14,802 bases of DNA, taken from positions 1 through 14,802 of the forward strand of contig JAJZHU010000021.1 in the NCBI GenBank assembly GCA_021798375.1, read 5' to 3'. The translations under genes were made by a program, and so were the position numbers. Of this stretch, positions 1 through 7,248 are shown piece after piece. Under the pieces are notes generated by a model that worked only from the letters and a program-made list of their open reading frames with translations, did no database searches and had not been told where the DNA came from. How positions within the stretch are numbered: position 1 is the first letter of the stretch; each line of letters starts with the position of its first letter. This DNA is from Pseudomonadota bacterium. Its GTDB lineage: Bacteria; Pseudomonadota; Alphaproteobacteria; Acetobacterales; Acetobacteraceae.

Positions 1-33
1 CCCGCCGAAGCGACCGTCAAGAGTCTGGCGTAG
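1..33 (+). CDS. Possible 3' end of an unidentified gene
   Basis: The first 30 bases read without a stop as PAEATVKSLA and end in TAG at 31-33. This could be the last ten codons of a gene that begins before the window. It is too short to identify, and one open frame of this length is weak evidence. No clear terminator hairpin follows immediately. Confidence 0.25.
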   Translation, partial: PAEATVKSLA

Positions 34-195
34 GCGGGCCACTTATCCATGGCTCCGCCGCACAAAACCCGTTCGGACAAACGACACCAAGTGAGTTGAT
101 GACGCCGGTTTGGGGGCAGCTTGGGAGTTACCTTTTTGTTCACGAAAAGAAGACTTCCTACCTTCGGTTACTTTATCAATTCCGCTGATAAACAC
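34..195. other. Intergenic stretch with no recognisable gene
   Basis: I see no convincing coding frame, RNA gene or strong hairpin here. The stretch lies between the possible gene end at 33 and the palindromic repeats that begin near 196. Confidence 0.4.
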
Positions 196-243
196 TAGAG
201 CATGATCGCCGCAGGTTGAATAACACGCAGGCGTGAATCATGC
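196..243. repeat. Degenerate REP-like palindrome, copy 1
   Basis: The arms gcatgat (200-206) and atcatgc (237-243) are perfect complements. An inner pair, cgcc (207-210) with ggcg (230-233), continues the stem with a small bulge. It opens with ctagagcatgatcg, closely matching the start of the next repeat at 258 (ctagagcatgttcg). The two look like tandem members of one family of extragenic palindromes. Its core also contains aggttgaat, which I associate with such elements in alphaproteobacteria; that link is from memory. Confidence 0.5.
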
Positions 244-258
244 GCAAAAACAAAAAGC

Positions 259-310
259 TAGAGCATGTTCGTCGCACATATGTGGTTCAACGTGATCCGA
301 ACATGCTCTA
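259..310. repeat. REP-like palindrome, copy 2, overlapping a gene end
   Basis: Perfect 13-bp inverted arms at 259-271 (tagagcatgttcg) and 298-310 (cgaacatgctcta) enclose 26 bases. These contain a second perfect palindrome, cacatatgtg, at 275-284. The last three bases (308-310) are the TAG stop of the flavin-reductase-like gene on the minus strand, so the repeat supplies that stop codon. The folded RNA could protect or end that transcript, but there is no U-tract, so I do not call it a classic terminator. Confidence 0.65.
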
Positions 311-838
311 AGGCATTTTCGATTTCAATTTGATCGTCTCGCCGTCAACCACAAAAATCCCAAAACCATGATGATGGATGGTTTTGGGATTTTTCTGTTT
401 GGGATCGATCCACGCCCGTACCACTTCCAGCACGAACAGATTATATTTATTCACCATCCGCGTATCCACCACCCGGCATTCCAGATTGGCGAAACATTCG
501 GCCACCAGGGGCGCCGCCACCTGTTGGGCCGGCAACGCCGTCAATCCGTGCACGGCAAATTTATCGATGTCGCGGCCTGAACAATTGCCCACCGCCACCA
601 CTTTCGCCGCCAATTCCACGCTTGGTATTGCGATCACACATTGCTTGGTCGCTCGCAGCGCGGCAAAGCTGTAATCTGCATTGCTGACCACGCACGCCAC
701 CAGCGGCGGCGTGAATTCCATCATCATATGCCAGGACATGGTCATCACATTGGCTCTCCCCTTGGCACTGGTGGTAAGAAAAACCACCGGCCCAGGTTCA
801 AGCAATTGATAGACACTGGAAAGATCGAGCTCTTTCAT
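308..838 (-). CDS. Flavin reductase-like (FMN-binding split-barrel) family protein
   Basis: A 176-residue protein resembling the flavin reductase-like domain family (DIM6/NTAB, PF01613). These bind FMN and serve either as NAD(P)H:flavin reductases feeding a monooxygenase or as small oxidoreductases of unknown substrate. Family-like features are the N-terminal GPVVFLTTS strand, the NVMTMSWHMMMEFTPP segment around residues 30-45, and a cysteine in GNCSGRD near residue 90. I start it at the ATG at 838 because GGGAGGGG sits about 7 bases upstream; an in-frame start at 868 would lie inside the previous gene. It begins 4 bases after the CitE-family gene stops, so the two are probably co-transcribed and translationally coupled. 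No partner monooxygenase is in the window, so the substrate is unknown. Confidence 0.8.
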   Translation of the reverse strand: MKELDLSSVYQLLEPGPVVFLTTSAKGRANVMTMSWHMMMEFTPPLVACVVSNADYSFAALRATKQCVIAIPSVELAAKVVAVGNCSGRDIDKFAVHGLTALPAQQVAAPLVAECFANLECRVVDTRMVNKYNLFVLEVVRAWIDPKQKNPKTIHHHGFGIFVVDGETIKLKSKMP

Positions 839-842
839 CAAT

Positions 843-1730
843 TCACCCCTCCCGCCGCGCGATCGCATCGGCCAATGCCATCACCCGCCGCGCCTCGCGC
901 AAATGCAACCGCTCCACCATCGCCGACCCCACATTGATCGCCCCCAACGCCGCATGTTCAGGCCGTGCAAAGGCTTCGACGATACCCCGCGCCCGCTCGA
1001 TCTCATCCGGCGCGGGAGCAAACAAATCGTTGCAAATCTCGATCTGGGCCGGATGGATCAATGTTTTCCCATCAAAACCAAGCTCCACCGCCTCGCGGCA
1101 CTGCGCCGCCAGACCGCCCGGATCGCCAAACGCATTATAGACTCCGTCGAGAATATGCCGTCCGCCAACCCTGGCCGCCACCACCGCCTGGGCCATCATC
1201 GGCAAAAAAATCCTCCGGTCGGTCGAAAGACGAGCCCGCATTTCCAGCGCCAGATCATTCAACCCCAGCACCATCCCGGCAAAGCGCCGAGATTCGTAAC
1301 GGGCAATATCGGCCAGCCCCAAAAACGCGGCGCAGGTTTCGATCATCGCCCACAACGCAACATTGGAACCCGTGGCGGCGATCATCGCCTCATAACGCGC
1401 CAGATCGGCGGGGCCGTGAATCTTCGGCACCAGCAACGCATCGGGCGCCGCCCGCGCCACCTGTTCCACATCGTCCGCCCCCCAAGGCGTATCCAACCCG
1501 TTGCAACGAACCACCAACTCGCGCGGACCAAAGCCGCCCTGCTTGATCGCGGCGATCACCGCCCCGCGCGCCGCGTCCTTCAGGTCCGGGGCCACCGCAT
1601 CTTCAAGGTCCAGAATCACCACATCGCACGGCAGGCTTTGCGCCTTGCGCAAGGCGCGGGCATTGGAAGCGGGCAGATAAAGCGCGCTACGGCGAAGCCG
1701 GGGCGAACCCGCGGATTCATGATCTTGCAT
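843..1730 (-). CDS. HpcH/HpaI aldolase - CitE-like CoA lyase family protein
   Basis: A 295-residue TIM-barrel protein of the HpcH/HpaI aldolase/citrate lyase beta-subunit family. Visible motifs are ALYLPASNARAL near residue 16, DLEDAV at 41-46, the CoA/substrate arginine in VRCNG (R75), MIET at 129-132 (metal ligand E131), GLNDL at 156-160 (metal ligand D159), and GFDGKTLIHPAQ at 218-229. Relatives are citryl-CoA lyase, (3S)-malyl-CoA and beta-methylmalyl-CoA lyases and malyl-CoA thioesterase; the exact reaction cannot be told from sequence. It probably acts in the cytoplasm on a hydroxyacyl-CoA. The full length and intact catalytic residues argue for an active enzyme. The ribosome site before the ATG at 1730 is weak. 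The gene pairs with the flavin-reductase-like gene downstream and diverges from the MFS gene. Confidence 0.88.
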   Translation of the reverse strand: MQDHESAGSPRLRRSALYLPASNARALRKAQSLPCDVVILDLEDAVAPDLKDAARGAVIAAIKQGGFGPRELVVRCNGLDTPWGADDVEQVARAAPDALLVPKIHGPADLARYEAMIAATGSNVALWAMIETCAAFLGLADIARYESRRFAGMVLGLNDLALEMRARLSTDRRIFLPMMAQAVVAARVGGRHILDGVYNAFGDPGGLAAQCREAVELGFDGKTLIHPAQIEICNDLFAPAPDEIERARGIVEAFARPEHAALGAINVGSAMVERLHLREARRVMALADAIARREG

Positions 1731-1968
1731 AAATGACCCAGAGCATACGTCCGCCCTCTCCCTTCACATAACGCCAGCAATCATACGCGGTCCGCGCCGC
1801 GAAGGAAAATTCTTCTTGTCCCGGCCGAAACCCTTCGCGTAATTTCATCCACCGTCCGCTTTTGCTTCCCGCTTGGTGGAGCCATTCGCCCTCGGTCCAG
1901 ATAGAATCTCGGAAACAATGGCGCCCATTTGCGCCGACATAAGCGGGAACTCCAAGTGCGCCATAAAG
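1717..1968 (-). other. Unassigned open frame overlapping the CitE-family gene start
   Basis: An open frame of 83 codons runs on the minus strand from just after a TGA (1969-1971) to a TGA at 1717-1719, 14 bases inside the CitE-family gene. It is rich in W, Y, R and G (for example GANGRHCFRDS, RWMKLREGFRPG, ARTAYDCWRYV), which looks more protein-like than chance. The only in-frame ATG is at 1848, giving 43 residues after a poor ribosome site. It could be a small gene, the degraded tail of a lost gene, or chance. I do not recognise a family, and third-position base use gives no clear support. Confidence 0.22.
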
Positions 1969-2035
1969 TCACCCTTGCCACAAACACGTCTATCGCCGGC
2001 CCACGGCCAATATTGTGCCAGACGGATCTGATGCC
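1731..2035. promoter_or_regulatory. Divergent intergenic region, CitE-family gene / MFS gene
   Basis: About 305 bases separate the starts of two divergent genes, so promoters for both should lie here. I found no convincing sigma-70 hexamer pair or operator palindrome. The unassigned minus-strand frame (1717-1968) occupies most of it. Confidence 0.4.
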
Positions 2036-3193
2036 ATGAGCACCAAATCCAACACCTTGTTCGGGTTCGATCTCACCGTGATCCCGCTGTCGCTCGCCTA
2101 TTCTCTGGCGTTTTGCAGCAACACTTTCCTGCCGATCTGGCTGCCGGGGATGGCCAAAATTTTCGGGGTCAACAGCGCACAAATCGGCCTGGTGGGTTCG
2201 CTGGAACTCGGCAGCATCGCCGTCAGCTCGATCCTCACCGCCCATTTCGCAAAGCACGCCGGCATCCGCTCGCGCATCACAATCGCCATTCTGGTAAATA
2301 TCGTCGCCAACAGTGTAACCTCACTTGCGCCGAGTTTGCTGATTTTGGCGCTGCTGCGCGCCGTGGTGGGCCTGGCGAACGGCGTGCTGTTCGCCGATAC
2401 CGTGCGTGCCGCGGCCGGGATGCGCAATCCACGCACCACTTTCTCGGTCCAGCAATTTGTATTGGTCCTCTTCGCCATTCTATTTTTCTCCAATGTGCCC
2501 TTTCTGATGGGCCATTTCGGAGTTGCCGCGCCATTTTGGTTCAGTGCGGCGCTGGGCGTATTGGCGGCGATCAGTCTGCCCCTGCTGCAAGTCGCTCCCA
2601 AGCCCGTGGTTCAACACCACGCCGCGGGCGGAAAACCATCGCGCCTCAGCATGCCGGTCTTGCTGATTTTCGCCTCGTCCTTAACCGCCTTTTGCATTCA
2701 GGCCGGCACCTGGGCCACCATCGGGCTGGCCGGAACCCGGGTTGGCATGCCGCTGGCCGTGTTGGCAAAATTATTCGCGGTCGCCTCGTTTGTCATGCTG
2801 GCCGTGCCCTTCATGGTGGAGGGCATCGGCGATCGCCTCGGCCGCATGACGCCGTTTGCCCTCGGCTTCGGCGTGCTGGCCGTATCTGAATGGCTGATCG
2901 GCGGACAGCTTGATCCGTTCCTGTTCTCTGCCGGCGTGATCGGGCTTAATCTGGCCGCCATGTTTCTGGGGCCGTTCTCGATGGCGCTGCTGGTGGAATA
3001 CGACCCCAGCGGCACCAGCGCCGCGGCCGGACCGGCCATTATCATGCTGGGCGCATCAACCGGCCCGGCCGTGGCCGGCATATTGCTGCGCCTGGTCGGC
3101 TCATCCGGATTTGCCGCCGCCGGTGTCGCCAGTTGCCTGACGGCATTCGCGCTCGTCGTCCTGTCGCGACGCCATCATCGGGCCATCGCCTAG
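2036..3193 (+). CDS. Major facilitator superfamily transporter
   Basis: A 385-residue inner-membrane protein with about twelve hydrophobic helices: near 13-36, 50-72, 81-97, 101-123, 140-158 and 165-185 in the first half, and six more from about 210 to the end. The halves are joined by a hydrophilic loop near 187-208. The MFS loop signature is present as GDRLGR between helices 8 and 9. MFS proteins of this size usually move small organic solutes by proton symport or antiport; the substrate is not predictable here. I use the ATG at 2036. An in-frame GTG at 2015 would add seven residues with no better ribosome site. The gene diverges from the CitE-family pair and converges on the GST operon. 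It could import or export an aromatic acid for this locus, but that rests only on neighbourhood. Confidence 0.87.
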   Translation: MSTKSNTLFGFDLTVIPLSLAYSLAFCSNTFLPIWLPGMAKIFGVNSAQIGLVGSLELGSIAVSSILTAHFAKHAGIRSRITIAILVNIVANSVTSLAPSLLILALLRAVVGLANGVLFADTVRAAAGMRNPRTTFSVQQFVLVLFAILFFSNVPFLMGHFGVAAPFWFSAALGVLAAISLPLLQVAPKPVVQHHAAGGKPSRLSMPVLLIFASSLTAFCIQAGTWATIGLAGTRVGMPLAVLAKLFAVASFVMLAVPFMVEGIGDRLGRMTPFALGFGVLAVSEWLIGGQLDPFLFSAGVIGLNLAAMFLGPFSMALLVEYDPSGTSAAAGPAIIMLGASTGPAVAGILLRLVGSSGFAAAGVASCLTAFALVVLSRRHHRAIA

Positions 3194-3208
3194 ATTTTGA
3201 CCCATAAA

Positions 3209-3254
3209 ATTTTGGCCGGGGCGCCGACTGTGAAGTCGATGCCCCGGCCAAAAT
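3209..3254. terminator. Bidirectional terminator between convergent genes
   Basis: Perfect 14-bp arms attttggccggggc (3209-3222) and gccccggccaaaat (3241-3254) form the stem. An inner 5-bp stem, cgact with agtcg (3225-3229 and 3234-3238), closes on gtga. A and T tracts at the outer ends give U-rich 3' flanks in both directions. It lies between the MFS stop (3193) and the last gene of the minus-strand operon (3284), so it can end both transcripts. Confidence 0.85.
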
Positions 3255-3283
3255 AATCATCGTTTCAAAAAAAAGCCTCGTCC

Positions 3284-3952
3284 TCAGACCAAAATCTTCC
3301 GTCCACCTTCCAAAGTCTTCTCGTCCTGCGCCCCCAGATCGACCGGCGCCGGGATCGCCCGCCCCCTGATCACCGCGGGCCGCGCGCCAATAGCGTTGAT
3401 CCAACGCTCCAGATTGGGCAGACCTTCGATCGTCACACCCGACCAGGCATAACTATGCACCCAACTCCAATTGGCAATGTCGGCGATGGAATAATCGCCC
3501 GCCAGATACTCATGATCCGTCAATTGACGTTCCAGCACCTCGAACAACCGCCGAGTCTCGCGCTGATAACGATCGATCGCAAACGGAATCTTCTCGGGCG
3601 CATAACGGAAAAAAACATTGGCCTGCCCCATCATCGGCCCGATCCCGCCCATTTGGAACATCAGCCACTGGATCACCCGCGAGCGTCCCTTGATGTCGGC
3701 GGGCATCAACTTGCCCGATTTTTCCGCCAGATAAATCAAAATGGCGCCCGATTCAAACACCGCGAAATCATCGTTGTCGCGATCCACAATGGCCGGAATG
3801 CGGCCATTGGGATTGATCTTCAGATACCATTCCTCCTTCTGCTCGCCCTTCGACAAAGCCAGCGCGTTGACCTTATATTCCAGGCCGGTTTCCTCAAGCG
3901 CAATCGAGGCTTTCCAGCCATTGGGGGTTTCCGCCGTATAGAGATCAATCAT
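3284..3952 (-). CDS. YfcG-like (Nu-class) glutathione S-transferase
   Basis: A 222-residue cytosolic GST resembling E. coli YfcG across its length. It begins MIDLY and has the Nu-class TPNGWK motif at 9-14 (T9 and N11 match the active-site pair of YfcG), INPNGRIPAI at 47-56 with the cis-proline, FESGA at 67-71 for the glutathione gamma-glutamyl group, and the C-terminal SIADIANW helix. YfcG itself is a glutathione-dependent disulfide-bond reductase. A larger Nu-class enzyme of Novosphingobium removes glutathione from lignin beta-ether intermediates. Given LigF-like partners upstream, that deglutathionylation role is my preferred inference. I start at 3952: AAAGGAG (3962-3968) is 9 bases from this ATG but only 3 from the in-frame ATG at 3958. 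It is last in the operon, 36 bp after the previous gene. Confidence 0.88.
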   Translation of the reverse strand: MIDLYTAETPNGWKASIALEETGLEYKVNALALSKGEQKEEWYLKINPNGRIPAIVDRDNDDFAVFESGAILIYLAEKSGKLMPADIKGRSRVIQWLMFQMGGIGPMMGQANVFFRYAPEKIPFAIDRYQRETRRLFEVLERQLTDHEYLAGDYSIADIANWSWVHSYAWSGVTIEGLPNLERWINAIGARPAVIRGRAIPAPVDLGAQDEKTLEGGRKILV

Positions 3953-3988
3953 GGACATGCGCTCCTTTCGTAATAAAGACGCCTCTCG

Positions 3989-4738
3989 TCATGCGCCAAA
4001 TACCCGCAACGCATCCGGAACCTTGTTCGGCATCGCCAGCGCCGCCTGCACACCAGGACGCGCATTCATCCGCTCGACCCACGCGATCACACACGGCGTC
4101 GCGGTGGGATTCATCAAATCGGGAAACAACCGATCCAGGCTCGCCGTGTTGGAATAGGTATTGAGATCGGCCAGCGAGAATTGATTGCCGATCAGATAAT
4201 CCGAATTCTTCAACATCGCTTCCATCTTCTGCACCGAAATCCCCAGCTTGCGCTTGGAATCGGCCAGTTGCTCCTCGGTGAAGGAATCGCCCGCCACGGT
4301 CGCCCATTTGTCGCGCTGCTCCTTCAAGGGAATGCGCGCCAGCAATTCCGCCAGCTTGCCCTTCTCGATATTCACCGCGATCCGGCGCACCAAGGTGTGC
4401 CAGCCGATCATGCTAAGAGCCGGGGTATAGACATCATCGACGAATTTATTCCACACGCGCATATGCGCACGATCGACCATATTCGCCGGGCGAAACGGAA
4501 TCGCAGGAAATACATCATCAAGATACTCGTTGATGACGGTCGATTCGGTAATCACCGCGCCATCATGCACCAACACCGGCACCTGACCATTCGGATTGAT
4601 GGCGACAAAAGCCGGTTCATGCTGCTCGAATCGCATCAAATCCACGTAATGGCTGACGAAATCGATCTTTTTTTCCTTCAGACACAGCAAAACCTTCATC
4701 GAATTGGCCACTGGCTCGGCGTGATAAAGTTCCAGCAT
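3989..4738 (-). CDS. LigF-like glutathione S-transferase (putative beta-etherase)
   Basis: A 249-residue GST whose N-terminal half closely follows Sphingobium LigF, the glutathione-dependent beta-etherase of lignin dimers. It has VANSMK at 10-15 (N12 and S13 match the Asn-Ser pair of LigF), FEQH at 37-40, INPNGQVPVL at 48-57 with cis-Pro54, ITESTVI at 63-69, EYLDDVFP at 71-78, the RAHMRVWNKFVDD helix at 90-102, and a SMIGW element like the STIGW of LigF. The C-terminal domain ends with SLADLNT and an INARP-like MNARPGV. All glutathione-site motifs look intact. Predicted reaction: nucleophilic attack of glutathione on the beta carbon of a C-alpha ketone ether, releasing a phenol. ACGGAG lies 9 bases before the ATG, and the SDR gene ends 23 bp upstream. 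LigF likeness is judged from memory of the sequence; substrate is inferred. Confidence 0.85.
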   Translation of the reverse strand: MLELYHAEPVANSMKVLLCLKEKKIDFVSHYVDLMRFEQHEPAFVAINPNGQVPVLVHDGAVITESTVINEYLDDVFPAIPFRPANMVDRAHMRVWNKFVDDVYTPALSMIGWHTLVRRIAVNIEKGKLAELLARIPLKEQRDKWATVAGDSFTEEQLADSKRKLGISVQKMEAMLKNSDYLIGNQFSLADLNTYSNTASLDRLFPDLMNPTATPCVIAWVERMNARPGVQAALAMPNKVPDALRVFGA

Positions 4739-4761
4739 CGAAATTTACTCCGTTAAATTTA

Positions 4762-5637
4762 TCAAGCTTGCTCGGCAGCCTTGCGGGCGCGGCGAAATTC
4801 CTCGAACGCCAAACGCTTTGGATCCGCTTCGCCATCGGGCATTGCCGCCAGGATATTCTCGAATGTTTCGCGCGTCTCTTCCTTGAATTCGGGATGCGAG
4901 AAAATATAAAGATCGTTGTTGCGGATCCCCTGCAGGACTTTTACGCCCACCTCTTCCGGATCCATGCCCAATTTCTGAATTTCTTCCAGCCGGGCCATGA
5001 AATCCGCATCGACTTCGCCCTTTTTCGCGGTCAAATTCTCGGGACGGATTTCATCGGAATGGTGAATATTGCTGTTGACCAGGCCGGGATTCAACATCGA
5101 AACCCCGATATTATAACGCGCGACACACGGCCGCAGCGATTCCGTCAGACCCCGCACGGCAAATTTCGCGGTGGTATAAATCCCCGCCCCCGACGAGCCA
5201 ACAAACGCGGCCATCGAGGCGGTATTAACAATATGCCCGCCTTCGCCATGAGCACGAATGCGCGGCAAAAACGTCTGCACGCCATTAACGACGCCGCCAA
5301 GATTCACCCCCAGCACCCAATCCCAATCGTCATAGGTGCAATTATCGATGCTGGCGAATAAATTAATGCCGGCATTGTTGCAAACCACATGCACTTTGCC
5401 GAACACCTTCTCGGCCTCGTCGGCCGCCCGCGCCATCGCGCCGCGGTCGGTAACGTCAAGTTGGATCGCGTGAGCGGAGCGATTATGCAATTGCCCCATG
5501 GCCCTATCGAGATGATCCTGGCGTATATCCGCAATCACCACCTTCATCCCGGCGGCAAGAAAGGTTTTAGCCATCCCAAGCCCAATGCCATTGGCCGCGC
5601 CCGTGATAAAAGCCACTTTACCTTCAACATCTTTCAT
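4762..5637 (-). CDS. LigD-like short-chain dehydrogenase (putative C-alpha-dehydrogenase)
   Basis: A 291-residue classical SDR. TGAANGIG at 12-19 binds the dinucleotide, D37 at the end of strand 2 favours NAD+, NNAG is at 87-90, and the catalytic set is S141, Y154 and K158 (YTTAK). TYDDWDWVLGVNLGGV at 101-116 and a long C-terminal tail after SNI resemble LigD, LigL and LigN, which oxidise the C-alpha alcohol of guaiacylglycerol-beta-guaiacyl ether to a ketone. That step activates the ether for GST attack, and this gene sits between two LigF-like GST genes (15 and 23 bp gaps), strongly suggesting a shared pathway. AAAAGGAG lies about 9 bases before the ATG. Other alcohol substrates are possible, because this SDR branch is broad. 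Confidence 0.87.
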   Translation of the reverse strand: MKDVEGKVAFITGAANGIGLGMAKTFLAAGMKVVIADIRQDHLDRAMGQLHNRSAHAIQLDVTDRGAMARAADEAEKVFGKVHVVCNNAGINLFASIDNCTYDDWDWVLGVNLGGVVNGVQTFLPRIRAHGEGGHIVNTASMAAFVGSSGAGIYTTAKFAVRGLTESLRPCVARYNIGVSMLNPGLVNSNIHHSDEIRPENLTAKKGEVDADFMARLEEIQKLGMDPEEVGVKVLQGIRNNDLYIFSHPEFKEETRETFENILAAMPDGEADPKRLAFEEFRRARKAAEQA

Positions 5638-5652
5638 CGACGTCTCTCCTTT

Positions 5653-6438
5653 TCAACCCCAGCGGGAATGTTCGGGTCCGGGCAAGAAAGCCTGCTCGGG
5701 TTTGCCAGTAAGGCTCATCGCCAACGCCGCCTGCACGGCGGGACGCGCACGGATCCGTTCCAGCCAATTCATCATGCGCGGCGCCGTGGTTTGGTTCAAC
5801 AAATCCGGCGTCAGACTGGTCAAACAATGGGTCAGCGCAAAGCTGTCGATGTCGTAAAGCGAATAGCTGTCACCCGCGAGCCAGGCGGAATTCGCCAAAA
5901 TACCCTCGATCTTGCCGATCCCCAACCCCACCTTGCGGCGGCTATCCTCGATCAATTCAGCAGGATCTTCCGGCGCCAGCAAAGCCGTCCACCCCTCGCG
6001 CCGTTCCTGAAAGCCGCGGGCCGCAAGCACCGCTTTGATCGAATCAGCACCACGCTTGCGCAAAACCGGCGCCAGATAACGAAACACGCCCAAAGTCGAA
6101 ACCGCAGGCCCCAACAACTGGCCGAACCCGGCAGCGCCGGCCAGAATGCGCCAATGCGCCTCCGCACCCGCGGGACGCAGGCTCATGGGCGAAAAAACAT
6201 CGTCCAGATAGATCGACATAAAGAAAGAGTCGGTCATCACACGACCGTCATGGACCAAAATCGGTCCCTCGCCTTCCATGTTCATTTCCACCTCATCATT
6301 GGGCAGAAACCTGTTTTCGTAACTGGCGTCTTTCAGCGGATCGACGTGATGGCTCACAAATTCAACGTTCTTTTCTTTCAGCACGATCAACGGCTTCAAT
6401 GAAAACAGATTGGGCTCGCCATGATATAGTTCAAGCAT
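5653..6438 (-). CDS. Divergent LigF-like glutathione S-transferase with eroded GSH motif
   Basis: A 261-residue GST related to its two LigF-like neighbours: it shares the MLELYH-GEPN start, LKEKN-VEFVSHHVD, YLDDVF, and an ERIRARPAVQAALAM C-terminal end. It departs at functional sites. F12 replaces the Asn before S13. The usual INPNGxxP loop is replaced by LPNDEVEMNMEGEGP (45-59). TEST is replaced by TDSFFM (69-74). The cis-proline (P59) and an acidic-Ser pair (D70, S71) remain. It may be a subunit with little catalysis in a GST heterodimer, comparable to the two-subunit beta-etherase BaeAB of Novosphingobium, or it may bind glutathione differently. AAAGGGA precedes the ATG. It is packed between two operon genes (20 and 15 bp gaps), which argues that it is maintained rather than decaying. 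Confidence 0.83.
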   Translation of the reverse strand: MLELYHGEPNLFSLKPLIVLKEKNVEFVSHHVDPLKDASYENRFLPNDEVEMNMEGEGPILVHDGRVMTDSFFMSIYLDDVFSPMSLRPAGAEAHWRILAGAAGFGQLLGPAVSTLGVFRYLAPVLRKRGADSIKAVLAARGFQERREGWTALLAPEDPAELIEDSRRKVGLGIGKIEGILANSAWLAGDSYSLYDIDSFALTHCLTSLTPDLLNQTTAPRMMNWLERIRARPAVQAALAMSLTGKPEQAFLPGPEHSRWG

Positions 6439-6458
6439 TGTCCCGTCCCTTTGTTATT

Positions 6459-7211
6459 TTATCTTGCCAGCAACGCCATGCGCGACACCAGCGTGGTCCG
6501 TCCCATCGAAGCCATCGATTGGGTTGCCGGACGTTCATAGATTTTACGCAGCCACTCCATCAGATGCGGCGTCTTTTCATCGTTGCAACTGTCAGGACGG
6601 GAAAACGGCAGAGCATAAGCGGTATTATAGGCATTGGCATCGGCCAGCGAATAGGTTTCACCCGCCAGCCAGGGGCGCCGGGTCAACACCGCTTCGATCT
6701 TTAATATTCCCAAATCAAGCCGCCGCCCGGATTCAGCCAATTCCTCGGCGCTGAAAGTATTATAGATGGCCTTCTGCCACGCAATCCGGCGTTCCTTCAT
6801 CGGAATGCGATCGATCTTGGCCCGCAGTTCATCGGGATCGCGTTCACGCACGGAAGGACCAACAAACACGCTCCAGCCGATCATGCTAAGCGACGGCGCG
6901 AAATAATAATCGAAATATTTCATCCACCAACGCATGCGCCAACGCTCATACGGATCGCTCGGCGTCAATTGCGGACCGTCAAAGGCCTGATCGACATATT
7001 CCATGATCGCCGTCGATTCAATCAGCAGCAGATCGTCATGCACCAATGCCGGGATCGTGCCATTTGGATTGATCTTGAGATACTCGGGAGAATGCTGATC
7101 GAAATTCAGCAAATCAAGATAATGGCTTTCAAATGCAACGCCTTTTTCCTTCAATGCCAACATTGGCTTGCCGGAATTGGCATTGGGTTCCCAGTGATAA
7201 AGCGTGAGCAT
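6459..7211 (-). CDS. LigF-like glutathione S-transferase (putative beta-etherase), second intact copy
   Basis: A 250-residue GST with the full set of LigF-like motifs: NANSGKP at 10-16 (N12, S13), FDQH at 37-40, INPNGTIPAL at 48-57 with cis-Pro54, IESTAI at 64-69, EYVDQAF, a tryptophan-rich WRMRWWMKYFDYYF helix near 88-101, SMIGW, and SLADANAYN in the C-terminal domain. It matches the GST at 3989-4738 motif for motif but is clearly divergent elsewhere, so the pair is an old duplication, perhaps for opposite stereoisomers or different ring patterns. I start at 7211 because this gives the same MLTLYH opening as the paralogues and AAAGGATT lies about 8 bases upstream; an in-frame start at 7247 adds 12 unrelated residues. 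It is second in the operon, after the aldehyde dehydrogenase. Confidence 0.85.
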   Translation of the reverse strand: MLTLYHWEPNANSGKPMLALKEKGVAFESHYLDLLNFDQHSPEYLKINPNGTIPALVHDDLLLIESTAIMEYVDQAFDGPQLTPSDPYERWRMRWWMKYFDYYFAPSLSMIGWSVFVGPSVRERDPDELRAKIDRIPMKERRIAWQKAIYNTFSAEELAESGRRLDLGILKIEAVLTRRPWLAGETYSLADANAYNTAYALPFSRPDSCNDEKTPHLMEWLRKIYERPATQSMASMGRTTLVSRMALLAR

Positions 7212-7248
7212 GAAGCCAATCCTTTCGTGGTGCAAAAACCCGGACAAT

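Noticed and set aside
903..1736. 277-residue plus-strand open frame opposite the CitE-family gene
   Set aside because: Arg/His/Pro-rich low-complexity translation without motifs; the minus-strand frame carries the full CitE signature.
1781..2257. 158-residue minus-strand frame covering the MFS gene start
   Set aside because: It overlaps the well-supported MFS coding sequence, has no recognisable motif, and its composition looks like antisense. The alternative frame at 1717-1968 looks slightly more protein-like.
3953..3958. Alternative start at 3958 for the YfcG-like GST
   Set aside because: The ribosome site would be only 3 bases away; the ATG at 3952 has proper spacing and matches the MIDLY start of E. 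coli YfcG.
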